From contig NC_061512.1 of NCBI RefSeq assembly GCF_022539505.1, forward strand, positions 251,488,510 to 251,552,509: DNA of 64,000 nucleotides. The letters are read 5' to 3'. Shown here in pieces: positions 34,127 through 45,330 of the stretch (position 1 is its first letter; each line of letters begins with the position of its first letter). The notes below the pieces were generated by a model. That model did not search any database. It worked only from the letters and a program-made list of their open reading frames with translations, and was not told the origin of the DNA. Origin of the DNA: Lolium rigidum (lineage: Eukaryota; Streptophyta; Magnoliopsida; Poales; Poaceae). The position numbers and the translations under genes are program-made.

Positions 34127-36890
34127 TTTCGCTCACGCCGCACCTCTGCTTCTCCACTGCAACTGCCCCTTGCTCCCATTAGCTCTAGCGTTCGAGCACT
34201 TTTCCCCTTTCTCTGCTAGCTCCGTTGATGCCGCCGCGCGCTCGTTTGATTAGACACAGCACACCAGAATCGAAGATGACATCAACAGATCTGGGAAGTG
34301 CCGAGTGGGAGAGATCCAAGATCTCAAACCAAGACATCAACATGCTGAAGAAGATGGGATTCAGCAAGAAAGAGAACGCGCTCAAGTTCCCCAAGGAGGA
34401 GAGCTACCCAAAGCCTCCAATCAACTATCGGGTCAGTTTTGTTGACCACCTCATCCGAGGACTTTCTCCCCCAATCCATGAATTTCTGCGTGGTCTCCTG
34501 TTTGTCTACGGTCTTCAGTTGCATCATCTGACGCCCAACTCTCTTCTCCACATTTCGATTTTTATCACACTCTGTGAGTGCTTTCTCGGGGTCCAACCCA
34601 ATTGGGCCCTGTGGAAACGCATCTTTTGCATTCGCCGCAATAGCCACCACAACGTCGCCTATAATATTGGCGGCGTTGTTATATGCGTTCGGTCGGAAGT
34701 CGACTATTTTGATGTCAAATTTCCCGACTCCGTCCAAGGCTGGCGGAAAAAGTGGCTGTACATCCATGAGGAAAGCTCCAACCCGGCGGAAGAGAACATC
34801 GCTCCTTTTGACGGAGAAGCTAAAATCTTTCGTCGCCGTTCTTGGGATGCTGAAGCTACTGAAGCGGAGAAATTGGCGACAGAGGCGCTGATGACTCGCA
34901 TTCACGAGCTACGTGAACACCCGCGGGAAAGAACTTTCGGGTATTGAGATTACCGCCTATTTCCTTAGGACTAGAGTGCAGCCTCTCCGGGCTCGCAAAA
35001 ACCCTTTCCGGAAATACGCCGGTGAAGAAGATGTCGACAGTGCTCTCGAAGGATCTTCCCTTGAAGGACTTTGAAAAACTTATCCGCAAAATCTCATCGC
35101 TGAACAAGAAGGATTTAATTCCTACTTCTTGCCGTGTCGCGCCATTTAGTAGCGCCAACCCCTCTCCCGAGGTAATTTCTTTTTTGTAGCTGTATTTGTT
35201 TCCTCGGGCTTTGTTATTTTGTCGATTACTATTTTGTTAACGCCTTTGTCTCGACATTCTTCCTTTTCTCAGGGCCACCTTGTTCTTTCTTCTCTTCCTC
35301 CTCTTCCTGAAGGTGGAGACGTGGAGGAGCGTGCCGTTGTCGACGATGACAACCAAAGCACCACTCGCCCCCGCTACCGAAATCGCGGGTTCTCACATAT
35401 CCGCGGCTTCGCCGAGTAGAGGCCACTGCCTCGACACACTCTCTTCCTCATGCTTCAAAGAGGAAGAGAGACGACGTAAAAGATTCCGGCACTTCCAGAG
35501 CCGAAGAAGCTGAGCCTTCACATAAAAAGGCAGCTTTTAACCCATACACCGATGCCCTCGTCAGCTCGTGAGTTACTCCTTGCTCTTACTATTCCTGTTT
35601 TGATGTTTCTTGTCTCTTGCTTCTTATACCGCCGCCATTTTATTGTAGTGATGAGGAGGAAGAACAAGTCTGTTGATGCTGTCTGCACGAACAAGTACGT
35701 CGCGTACTTTGATTGTGTCGGAAGATCAACATGATGGGGATGAATCTTCTCCTCCCCAACAAGACATCGTGCAACCATCGCCAGTGGAGAGCCCCCGAGC
35801 CTCTCCATTAAAGGGAGCGAGAATGGAACCATCGAGAGATTCTATCCAATTCCCTGGCGGATCTTCGACACCTTCATTGGATGATGTAAACCTTAAATCT
35901 TTCGATACTTCAATCATACTGAATATTTGCCGTATATATATTGGTTATATTGACTTTGTTTTCCTCCTTGATCGTTTTTTCAGCCTTTGATGAAAGAATT
36001 TATTCGCCTTGGTACCCAATTTGTCGGGTACCGTGACTACACCAAGAAGCTCGAAGGTATTATTGTCTTGTTTTGTTGCTGCATGTATACCATGATTTCA
36101 TCATAGTATTTATCTACCGCAATTTTTCAAGGAGATCTTGCGGAAAGCAACAAACGTGCGGACGCTCTTGCTGTTAAGTTGAAGCAGAGCGAAGAAAATC
36201 GCCAAAAAGCTGAAAAGGATGCTGCCACCGTTCAAGATCTTCGAGAGAGGCTTCACAAAGCTGAAACTTCATTGAGTGATAACATAACTCAGCAATCAGC
36301 TCGAGAGGCAGAAATTCTTTCCCGCTTGGAGTCGCAGTGTCGGCGTTTTGTCAGTAAGTTCTCGAATCTTTGATTTGCCTTGGATTATCTTGCATTTCAC
36401 CTGTAGTCTTTATTTTTATACGGCTGTATGATTGTTTGTAGGGCGGACGCATCAAGAATATGAGGTTGACGGTCCTGTGGGTGACGAGCTTCTCGACGCG
36501 CTGACCCTTGCCGAAATTCATGGAGATGAAGCACGCGACGGGCTTGAAAATGCTGAAGCTGGCTTGCTGAAGCTTTTCCCCTATTTCTTTCCGAAGAAGG
36601 AGACTCCCCCTACCTTTGTAGAGCTCGCAAAAACCTTCAATGGACCCGAAGATCTTGGGCTGAAACTTCGCCAAGAAGGCCTGAAAATTGGCGTTGAAGG
36701 TACCATTGCTCTGACTGCTAATAGTCAACAAGACGTCGACTGTTCCAAGGTTGGCAACATAGGGGAGATGGAGACAAAGAAATGGCAATCTCTAATTAGA
36801 GCTGCCAAACCTTCTGCAAGACCCATCCTCTCCTTCCTTGGTGTTAAACCAGCGCCTGCTCCCAGCGCATCCAAGCCGGAGGTCAAGTAG
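34127..36890 (+). pseudogene. Antisense gene of element B, module 1 (putative gypsy-type transposon protein, Transposase_28-like)
   Basis: The leader is 34127-34227 and the ATG is at 34228 (MPPRARLIRH). The first segment contains a conserved-looking region (FVDHLIRGLSPPIHEFLRGLL, FITLCECFLGVQP) that I recognise as the plant family annotated as putative gypsy-type transposon protein (Pfam Transposase_28). Likely introns follow at about 35170-35270, 35565-35645 and further on. A coiled-coil exon lies at about 36130-36355 (LRERLHKAETSLSDN) and a final exon at 36440-36890 ends LSFLGVKP...SKPEVK. The frame is broken near 34930 and 35040, close to CAG/CTG-like strings, so the breaks may not be real. 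Exon limits are estimates. Confidence 0.6.
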
Positions 36891-37061
36891 ACCACCTTGT
36901 CTTTTTTATTTCTATCTTCTAATGCTAGCGCCTTAGTCCTCCTGGCGGTGATTAGGTCTTCTAGGGATCCTTCTTTTGTAACAGACATGTATATATTATG
37001 AGAATTAATGGAAATCTATCTTTGTCTCAATGATTGATGTCGACGTTTTTCTATTTTTCAG

Positions 37062-38042
37062 TTGATTTTTGACAATTATACGCCAGTTCCTGGTCCTTCC
37101 GAAGTTTTTCCTTCATCTTTGCCGAAGGAATCCTCTGTCCCCGTTAATCTTGTTGATGATTCTGCGAGTAAGGATCTGTCAGAAGAATTGAAAGAAATGC
37201 GAGTGCAACTCCAGTCCGTGAAGAAGCAATCGCTTAAGCTTATGGAGCAATCTCGAGAATCTTCTGAAAGGGAGAAAATTGCACTCCAACAGGCTCGAGA
37301 TGCTATGACTGAGAAGGACACCGCTGTTACTGAAGTTGCCGCAGCCAGCTCCCGCGAAAATGCCATGCTTCAACTTCTGACAGATGCTAGCTTGGATATG
37401 GCAGGTATGCTTCATTGTCGTGCTTTTCTTTTCCCTTTTGCTTGTCTTCTCATTGCGCACTGGTTCTTGGAAAAAATAGGTTCTTTTTTGGATGCTGCTA
37501 CTGAGGATGAACGTGTCGAAGCTCGGTCCAATGTGCTTCTTCGTCTTGCCAAAGAGCATGGAGTACTATTTTGGGGCACGCCTGAACGAACTCGTCAAAT
37601 TGTCAGATTTCAGGATCGCGCGCTTCAGGTTCGCGAGTATCTTGATTTCTGTACCAAGACCCTGTCGATGGTTTATAATTCTATGTTTCCTCGGAACATT
37701 CAACCAAAGACTCTTCCCGAGTTAATGGAGAAGTTTAAGGATACCCACAGGATCCATAACTTTGTCAGAGCTCAACTGGTAGCTGGCGCCAGATTTGCCC
37801 TTATCATGCTTCAGATCTGTCACTCAAAGCTTGATCTGACCCAAGTTGTTGAGAAAGTTCACGAGAAGGTACGGCGCCGAAGAGTTGGTGTCGATCGTAT
37901 CAACACGAAGGTTTCACCTATAGCCGAAGAAATGATTGAAGACCTTCTTCGGATGGATGCCGACTTTTTTCGAGATGGTCATTATGCTGATTTTCTTGGC
38001 GCTGCTCTCGAAGAAAACGAGTTACTCTTGATGATATATTGA
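37062..38042 (+). CDS. Antisense gene of element B, module 2 (coiled coil plus helical C-terminal domain)
   Basis: A continuous frame starts near MIFDNYTPVPGPSEVF. Residues about 40-115 form a heptad-rich coiled coil (LSEELKEMRVQLQSVKKQ). The segment DMAG|...|GSFLDA contains a 75-bp stop-free stretch (37405-37479) with GTATGC donor and AATAG acceptor that is almost certainly an intron: removing it deletes the hydrophobic stretch with no known counterpart. The C-terminal 180 residues (RLAKEHGVLFWGTPERTRQIVRFQDRALQVREYL) are helical and unrecognised. It begins about 170 bp after the stop of module 1, and its coiled-coil/helical layout parallels that module's 3' exons. It could be a second gene or a duplicated 3' part. 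Confidence 0.5.
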   Translation: MIFDNYTPVPGPSEVFPSSLPKESSVPVNLVDDSASKDLSEELKEMRVQLQSVKKQSLKLMEQSRESSEREKIALQQARDAMTEKDTAVTEVAAASSRENAMLQLLTDASLDMAGMLHCRAFLFPFACLLIAHWFLEKIGSFLDAATEDERVEARSNVLLRLAKEHGVLFWGTPERTRQIVRFQDRALQVREYLDFCTKTLSMVYNSMFPRNIQPKTLPELMEKFKDTHRIHNFVRAQLVAGARFALIMLQICHSKLDLTQVVEKVHEKVRRRRVGVDRINTKVSPIAEEMIEDLLRMDADFFRDGHYADFLGAALEENELLLMIY

Positions 38043-38533
38043 ATCAAGACTGATTATTTTCCTTCTGTAGATAATTCTTTTTTGTAAATCATGATTGTGA
38101 TTATATTGGGAAGCAAACATCATATTTCTATGTTTGTCTAGCCCCGAGTGTTTTCGGTGGCTATTCGTCGTATTTGTATAATGCGAGATTTTGAACCAAG
38201 GCATTTAAATATGTAGTTTTGGCTAATCGTCAGCCCCCGAGCTATTTTGTTGAGTACTGCTTTGTATTTTTATTGACTCACGAGGTATGTTAATACCAGG
38301 GTGAGGCTTGTCGAGCAACTATATTGGAATTCGTCGGGTCGGAGACTTTGAGCATGTCGATAAAGAAAAGTTATTTTGACACTATCTTTATTATATTGCA
38401 GCACCGCGAGCCCGCCTCATTAAAAACCTTCTCCGGCCCCACTCGGTGCCCCGAAAAAGGAAAAGAGTGCGTCTGAAAACTCGCGGGCGTTTCAGTACAT
38501 TGTATGTTTACAAAGTAGACTATATTTCGGCGT
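38043..38533. other. Spacer between the convergent antisense gene and integrase of element B
   Basis: No ORF is visible. It contains a CAGCCCCCGAGC string at 38231, related to the polypurine-like motif of this element. Transcripts of the antisense gene and of gag-pol would converge here. Confidence 0.4.
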
Positions 38534-39604
38534 CTAAGCGTAAAAACGCCTGAGCTGTGCCACGTTCCAGGGATTTGGCTCGGCAATCCCTGTCTTCTTG
38601 TCTTTGATTCTATATGCCCCTCCTTCGATTACCTCTGTGACGATGTAGGGTCCAAGCCATGGTGACTCGAGTTTTTCGTGACTTTTTTGGTTGAGTCGCA
38701 GAACTAAGTCACCAACTTGAAAAGACCGTGGGCGCAATCGTCGACTGTGGTAATTCTTCAGGTCCTGTTGATATTTTGCGACTCGTGACAACACTTCATC
38801 TCGAGCTTCATCAAGTGCATCGACGTCGTCCTCCAAGGCTTCTCTCGAGGTTTCTTCATCATATTCTGTGACTCTTGGAGAATCGTGCTCTATTTCTATC
38901 GGCAAAACTGCTTCGGCGCCATGGACCAGAAAAAACGGTGTTTCTTGTGTCGCCGTATTTGGTGTTGTTCGAATACTCCACAAAACGCTCGGCAATTCCT
39001 CTGGCCAAGTATGCCGAGCTTTTTCCAATGGTCCTAGTAGACGTTTCTTGATACCATTGCATATGATGCCATTGGCCTTCTCGACTTGACCGTTGGTCTG
39101 TGGATGCACAACAGACGCAAAGCTCAATTTGATGCCCACTTCTGCGCAGTATGCTTTGAACTCCTTGGACGTGAAGTTACTGCCGTTGTCTGTGACAATG
39201 CTATGAGGAACTCCAAATCTGAAGACGATGTTTTTTATGAACTTAATCGCCGATGCGCCGTCCGGTGAATTTATCGGCTTTGCTTCTATCCATTTTGTAA
39301 ATTTGTCGACAGCGACCAGCATATACTCATAACCTCCTGGCGAAGCTTTGTGTAGTTTTCCCACCATGTCGAGACCCCATTGAGCAAAAGGCCAGGATAA
39401 TGGGATTGGCATAAGTTCTGCTGCAGGAGAGTGAGGTCTGGCGGCAAATCTTTGGCACGCGTCGCAAGTTCTTACTATTTCCTTTGCGTCCTCGATTGCT
39501 GTTAACCAATAGAATCCTGCTCTGAAAACCTTAGCCGCGATAGCCCGGCTGCTCGCGTGGTGCCCGCATATTCCTTCATGCACATCTTTCAGGATGATTC
39601 TTCC
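38534..39604 (-). pseudogene. pol: Element B integrase
   Basis: The domain includes an HHCC finger (GHHASS...TCDACQRF), a DDE core (WGLDMVGKLHKA, VTDNGSNFTS, NGQVEKANG) and a C-terminal domain (SFQVGDLVLRLNQKS...WLGPYIVTEV) ending RRFYA. The frame is open from 39583 down. It is separated from the upstream RNase H frame by one in-frame TAA at 39605-39607. The sequence around that stop (CCCGAATAAGG) departs from the conserved CCTGAAGAAGG-type string at a CTG, so the stop itself needs checking. Confidence 0.85.
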
Positions 39605-40276
39605 TTATTCGGGTGTAACACATCGCTGTAGCACGCCCGAAATACTTTGTTTGTACAACTCCCCTTTTACCACAGTGAAAGCTTTTGATCTCCTGATTAT
39701 TCGCCTTGCTTCAACTGGATCGTCGGGTATCGTTTTCCTTAGGATGTATGATATGTAAGCCTGCATCCATGGAATTTGCACCATCATGACTAGCTCCTGC
39801 TCCTCTTCTTCTTCTACCGTGTCGCTGGTGGTACTCGAGGATTTCGCTTTCTTCTCCTTCTTTGTTTTTGCTGGCTTTGTTGATCTCTCGCTTATTTCTT
39901 CCCAAAACACGCCTGGAGGGATTGCGAGACACTGCGACCCGATGTTTGCAAGAACATCGGCTTCATCGTTACTCATCCTGCTGATGTGGTTTACCTCGCA
40001 ACCATCACATAATTTCTCCAGCTCATTGTACACCTCTTTGTATGCTATCATACTTTCGTTGATCGCATCGCATTGGTTCATGACCTGCTGTGCCACCAAT
40101 TGTGAGTCGCCGAAGATTTTCAATCGGGTTGCACCGCACGCTTTCGCCATCTTCATCCCGTGTATGAGAGCTTCATATTCTGCTTCATTATTAGACGCGT
40201 TTGGGAACGTCATCCGCAAAACGTATTTCAACTTATCGCCTTCAGGTGATACCAATATCACGCCCGCTCCAAGCAC
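39605..40276 (-). pseudogene. pol: Element B second (archaeal-type) RNase H and linker
   Basis: Contains GAGVILVSPEGD, the acidic E in NNEAEYEAL and FGDSQLV, then an Asn/Asp-rich motif MSNDEADVLAN, all typical of the extra RNase H of Tat-lineage pol. A Lys/Ser/Glu-rich linker (KKEKKAKSSSTTSDTVEEEEE) follows before the integrase finger. The first catalytic Asp segment lies across the frame junction near 40270 with the RT/RNase H frame. Confidence 0.8.
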
Positions 40277-41284
40277 CTTCCAACCTTTTGGATCCGTCGA
40301 AGTTCATTGTCCGGGTTCTCGATAAGTCCGGAGGTCCCGTGTTTTGTAGTTCCATCCACTCTGCAATGAAATCTGGTAAAACCTGCGATTTTATTGCTTT
40401 TCTTTTTCGTACGTGATGTCCCGAGGGAAAGTTCTATTCCCCAAAGGGAGACACGACCCGTAGCTTCGGGTTGTTCAAGTATATTTGACAAGGGAGCCTC
40501 ATTGACCACTATTATCGGGTGCGCCGAGAAATAGTGTCGCAATTTTCTTCTCGTCGTGAATACTCCATATGCCAGTTTCGATATTGTGGGTACCGCTGTT
40601 TTGAAGGCGACAGATTTCGTCGATGAAATATACTCGGCCTTTGAACTCCATGAAGCTTGCCTTCTTCTTCTCTCTCGACTACTAGGGCCGTGCTTGACCA
40701 CCCGAGGTGTGGCTGCAATGTACAAGAGGAGAGGTTCTTTTTCTTTAGGCGCCACCAGGATTGGTGGTGTCGAAATTGCTCGCTTGAGATTCACGAAGGC
40801 CCTATCTGCTTCTTCGTTCCACTGGAATTTTTCGCCCTGTTTGATCAATGCGTAGAACGGCAATGCCTTCTCTCCTAACCTGGCGACGAATCTGCTCAAA
40901 GCTGCGACTCGCCCCGTTAACTGTTGTATTTCTTTTAACTTTGTTGGTTTTCTCATAGTAACGATGGCCTGGATTTTTTCGGGGTTGGCTTCAATCCCCC
41001 TTGCTGATACCAAGAACCCGAGAAGTTCTCCGGCAGGAACTCCGAACGAGCACTTTGTCGGGTTCAGCTTGAGACAAAACCTGTCGAGGATGTCGAAGGT
41101 TTCCTTCAAATCTTCGATCAAAGTTGACCCCTTTTTTGACGTTATCACGACATCGTCGATGTAGACTTGTACATTTTTTACAATCTGTGTTGCTAAGCAC
41201 TTCTGCATCATCCGTTGATATGTTGCTCCCGCGTTTTTTAAACCAAAGGGCATTGTTTTGTAGCAAAACACGCCGTAAGGTGTG
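40258..41284 (-). pseudogene. pol: Element B reverse transcriptase (C-terminal part) and RNase H
   Basis: Begins abruptly at the left edge of element D with TPYGVFCYKTMPFGLKNAGAT. It continues through the catalytic VYIDDVVITS box, the thumb (LNPTKCSFGVPAGELLGFLVS) and an RNase H region (QWNEEADRAFVNLKRAI) that is degraded after ILVAPKEKEPLLLYIAAT. The N-terminal RT half is on the other side of element D at 51798-52010. Confidence 0.82.
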
Positions 41285-42798
41285 TGATGACCCACAAGTA
41301 TAGGGGGTGTATCGTAGTACTTTCGATAAATAAGAGTGTCGAACCCAACGAGGAGCAGAAGGTGTTGACAAGCAGTTTCGATGAAGGATTCACTGTAAAT
41401 GCTCACAGACAAGTATTCGGGGGTTTTGATATTGCAGATAAATAAAGTACGAGTAAATAAAATGCAAGAGAAATAATTGCAGCGAGTGGCCCAATCCTTT
41501 TTAGCACAAAGGACAAGCCGGTTTGTTTACTTATAATGACCAAACGTTCCTGAGGACACACGGGGATTTTAGTCTAGTACTTTCGCTTCATACAGCTGAT
41601 TAATCTTCATTGTTTTGATAAGTGTCGTGTGGGTGAACCTATGCTAATGCACCGCCCTTCCTAGGACTAATACATACTTGTGATTATACCCCTTGCAAGC
41701 ATCCGCAACTACAAGAAAGTAATTAAGATAAATCTAACCACAGACCTTAAACTGCGAGATCCTGCGATCCCTCCCGCATCGATATACTAACGGGGGCTTA
41801 GGTTTCGTCACTCCGGCAACCCCGCAATTAGCAACCGAATACAAGATGCACTCCCCTAGGCCCATAAATGGTGAAGTGTCGTGTAGTCGACGTTCACACG
41901 ACACCACTAGAAGAATGACACCACAACTTAAATATCATAACATTGAATATTACTCAACCATAATTCACTACTAGCATTTAGACTTCACCCATGTCCTCAA
42001 GAACTAAACGAACTACTCACGAGACATCATATGGAATACAATCAGAGGTGATATGATGATGAATAACAATCTGAACATAAACCTTGGTTCAATGGTTTCA
42101 CTCAATAGCATCTACAACAAGTATAGAATAACACCGGGAGAGTTTCCCTATCAAACAATCAAGATTTAACCCGAATTGCTACAGCGATGACGAGGTGCAG
42201 CGGTGGTGATGGCGGTGTAGATGGTGGAGATGATGATGATGATGATGGAGATGATGTCCCGCTCGATGACGATGGCGATGGCGTCGATTTCCCCCTCCGG
42301 GAGGGAATTTCCCCGGCGGATTCCTGCCCGTCGGAGAGCTCTTTTCTCTCCGGTGTTCTCCGCCCGCGAGAGGCGGCCGTAACCCCTCGTGAGGTCCTCT
42401 CGTACGGCTTAGGTTTTCGGGACGAAGGAGTACGTGAAGAAAAGGAGGCGAAAAGGGTCGTGGGCCCCCGGAGCATAGGGTGGCGCGGCCGGGCCTTGGG
42501 CCGCGCCGCCCTATGGTCCGGGCCCACGATGGCCCCTCTCTTCTTCCCCTTCGGCTCCCTTCGTCATCCGGAAAAATAGGAATTTTCGTGAAATTCCCTT
42601 CCACGATTGATCTTCCGAAATATTGCGTTACGACGGCGCTTTTTCCAGCAGAATCCCGGCTCCGGTGCTTGATCCTCCAATAATGATGAAATATGCAAAA
42701 TAGATGAAATAACATAAGTATTGTGTCCCAATATGAAATATATCAATGAATAACAGACAAATTATGATACAAAATAGTGATGCAAATTGGACGTATCA
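41285..42798 (-). repeat. Element D 3' LTR
   Basis: 1,514 bp, TGATGACCC to GACGTATCA. It contains a (GAT)n microsatellite at about 42229-42257 and a GC-rich inverted repeat at 42460-42537 (core GGCGCGGCC/GGCCGCGCC). Confidence 0.92.
42460..42537. repeat. GC-rich hairpin in element D LTR
   Basis: Arms of about 30 bp (42460-42490 and 42499-42537) share the core GGCGCGGCC/GGCCGCGCC and extend to GTGGGCCC/GGGCCCAC. The other LTR has the same structure at about 51456-51531, and a related one precedes the third ORF at 45274-45330. Confidence 0.7.
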
Positions 42799-44566
42799 AC
42801 TCCCCCAAGCTTAGACCTCGCTTGTCCCCAAGCGAACTGAGCTCGATAAACAAGACCACATGTTTATGGAGTGAAGAGTCGATAAATAAAATACGGACAA
42901 GAAGCATCATATTCATTCACACAAGACATTCTAGTAAACAACTTCCTCATATAACTCATCTCGAAATAAGTAAAGAGAAATCACAAGTAAAGGTGCATAA
43001 GAAATCATAGTTGGTGATGGCAAACTTTGTTCTTGGTCAGAGAACTACTAACAGATTGTACTTCTAAGCAAAGCTTTCATATTAGAATTTATAGCTGAGC
43101 CTTCATATTTAAGCATGACAATCTCTTCATAATCATTGAATACTTCAAAGTCATATTCATTCGGACAAAATTGGTACTAAACAAGAAAGTATAAAAGACA
43201 TGATTAAGCTGAATCATAGCATAAATGATTGGTTCACAACAACTCAATTGCTTGCTTGAGATAGAGAGAAATAGGTTTACTTGACTCGACATAAAAGTAA
43301 AAGACAGGCCCTTCGCGAGAGGGAAGCGGGGATTAAATCATGTGCTAGAGCTTTTCAAGTTTTGAAATCATATAAAGAGAATAAAAGTAAGATTTTGAGC
43401 GGTGTTTGTTGTTGTCAACGAATGGTAGCGGGCACTCTAACCCCCTTGCCAGACAAACTCTCAAAGAGCGGCTCCCATTTTATTTTTGTTTTTGGGTGGC
43501 ACTCCTTCCAACCTTTCTTTCACAAACCATGGCTAACCGAATCCTCGGGTGCACGCCAACAATCTCATACCATGAAGGAGTGCCTTTTTATTTTAGTTTT
43601 ATTATGTTGACACTCCTCCCCACCTTTGCTTTCTCAAGCCATGGCTAACCGAATCCTTCGGGTGCCGTCCAACAATCACAAACCATGGAGGAGTGTCTAT
43701 TTTGATTAATTAATTCGGAGCTGGGAATCCCATTGCCGGCTCTTATTGCAAAGTTATTGGATAAGCGGATGTGCCGCTAGTCCATTGGTGAAAGTTGCCC
43801 AACAAGATTGAAAGATAAAACACCACATACTTCCTCATGAGCTATTAAACATTGACACAAATAAGGAGTAATAGTTGGAATAATTTAAAGGTAGCACATG
43901 AAGTATTTACTTGGAATGGCGAGAAAATACCATGTAGTAGGTAGGTATGGTGGACACAAATGGCATAGGTTTGGTCTAAGGTTATGGATGTATGAGAAGC
44001 ATTCCCTCTCGATACGGGTCTTTGGCTAGCAAGGTTTGATAGCAAGCATAAAGTTGAGGGAAACAAACAAATATACATATGATAGAAACAATCATGCATC
44101 TTTCTCATAAGCACAAGCAATTTTAACTTTAGAATACTAAGCATAGAGATAATAGAGTAATGTATCTAAGTGTATTTCTCTCTTCTAATTAAACATAAGG
44201 GTGTTGTTGCTATTGACCAATGCTAAGTTTGCCAAAACCAAATAGATTTACTTGATGCTCCCAAAGTGATATTAATACTCATGTCAAGAGTGATCATATA
44301 ATGGAGATTGCAAACTAAAATAAGGTGTGCAAAAAGTAAATGATAAGACTTCTCATTAATATCCCATAACGATAACTCACACCAATGGATACATAGATAA
44401 CTAACTAAGAGAGATACTTCCACATTGCATACTATTCTATATAATAACTTCCCTACTCATGATATGACACTACTTGATAGTAAAAGATAAAGGTGGTGGT
44501 GATGTGATACCGCGGCACTCCCCCAAGCTTGGAACAAACCAAGGGGATGCCAATACCGATGATGAA
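42799..44566. other. Non-coding region between third ORF and 3' LTR of element D
   Basis: No protein domain on either strand. At about 43440-43700 two imperfect copies of a 130-bp unit containing CCATGGCTAACCGAATCC are visible. The polypurine tract adjoins the LTR at 42799-42812. Confidence 0.6.
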
Positions 44567-45107
44567 TTACTCCTTCGGTGATGGTGGTGATGGATTCTTC
44601 TCGACAAGCTTCCTGACAAGCTCCTGTAAACCTTCAATCTCATAGGTGAGGTTGCGAATCATCTCCGAGTTGTGCTCAACGCGGCTCATAATCATGTCCG
44701 GTGGTGAATCCCAACTCTTAGAATTGTTTCCCCATCCTTCGACTTCAGATTTCATCTCTCCCGCATTGTCAGAACGATTTATATCCCAATTACTCGGCAA
44801 CACTACCTTGGGAGTTCTTTCAGTTTGACGATCGTAGATTAGATTGCGGTAAGGGTTGTAATGGCTCGGAGAAGATGTCCTAGGAGCCAAGTAATGACGT
44901 GGAACCGCTCCTCCGGTAGTGATTCGTGCACTCCTCTTGACGTCGGATGGATTTGATATCACGCCAATACTTGCAACGGTGGCTTGCTTGGTGTTCTGCG
45001 AAGCTTCCTCCACTTCTTCCTCATCATCTCTTGCATCTTCTTTCTTCGAGCTCCGGATCTTGAATATTTTCCTTCAAAGGTTCCTTGTCCTTGTTGTTGG
45101 AGGCCAT
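44567..45107 (-). pseudogene. Element D third ORF (post-integrase, env-position) protein
   Basis: The ATG at 45107 is in good context (CACCATGGCC). After about 20 codons the frame slips at 45047-45050, where the minus strand reads GCTCGAAG (GCTGAAG would keep the frame). The rest (44567-45013) is open for 148 residues. It is hydrophilic, with a Pro/Ser/Tyr-rich centre (RTSSPSHYNPYRN) and a C-terminal coiled-coil-like segment (MIRNLTYEIEGLQELVRKL). It has no signal peptide, transmembrane helix or glycosylation-rich ectodomain, so position alone does not make it an envelope protein. Its upstream region carries a private TATA box. Function unknown. Confidence 0.55.
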
Positions 45108-45200
45108 GGTGCTTCTAGATCAAAACAAATGCGGCGAGAAAACAGCTCGAAACAAAACACGACGAGAAAACGATATTACGGACCTCCGGGGGTCCGGGGG

Positions 45201-45210
45201 ATTATATAGC
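45201..45210 (-). promoter_or_regulatory. Internal TATA box upstream of the third ORF of element D
   Basis: GCTATATAAT on the minus strand lies about 95 bp before the ATG at 45107. The intervening leader is free of ATG as far as I can read it. Confidence 0.5.
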
Positions 45211-45273
45211 AAATATTTTTACGACAAAAGGAAGGTTCCGGGCCGAAAACGAGTGGAAACGGGACGCCGAGGT

Positions 45274-45330
45274 GCCGTCACCATAGGTCGGCGCGGCCGG
45301 GGTGGGGCCGCGCCGGCCTGTGGTGACGGG
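45274..45330. repeat. GC-rich hairpin upstream of the internal TATA box of element D
   Basis: Arms of 25 bp (45274-45298 and 45306-45330) have about two mismatches and a 7-nt loop. The core GGCGCGGCC/GGCCGCGCC is the same as in the element's LTRs and in the Sabrina-like LTRs. Confidence 0.75.

Noticed and set aside
40258..41412. Continuous frame joining the element D LTR to the RT of element B
   Set aside because: The N-terminal 40 residues are LTR sequence read through the insertion junction at 41284/41285; it is not a fusion protein of biological meaning.
42159..42715. His/Asp-rich reading frames over the GAT microsatellite in element D LTRs (also 51162-51710)
   Set aside because: Low-complexity translation of (GAT)n and of the GC hairpin.
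44567..45107. Calling the third ORF of element D a retroviral-type envelope
   Set aside because: No signal peptide, transmembrane helix or ectodomain features are visible; position alone is not evidence.
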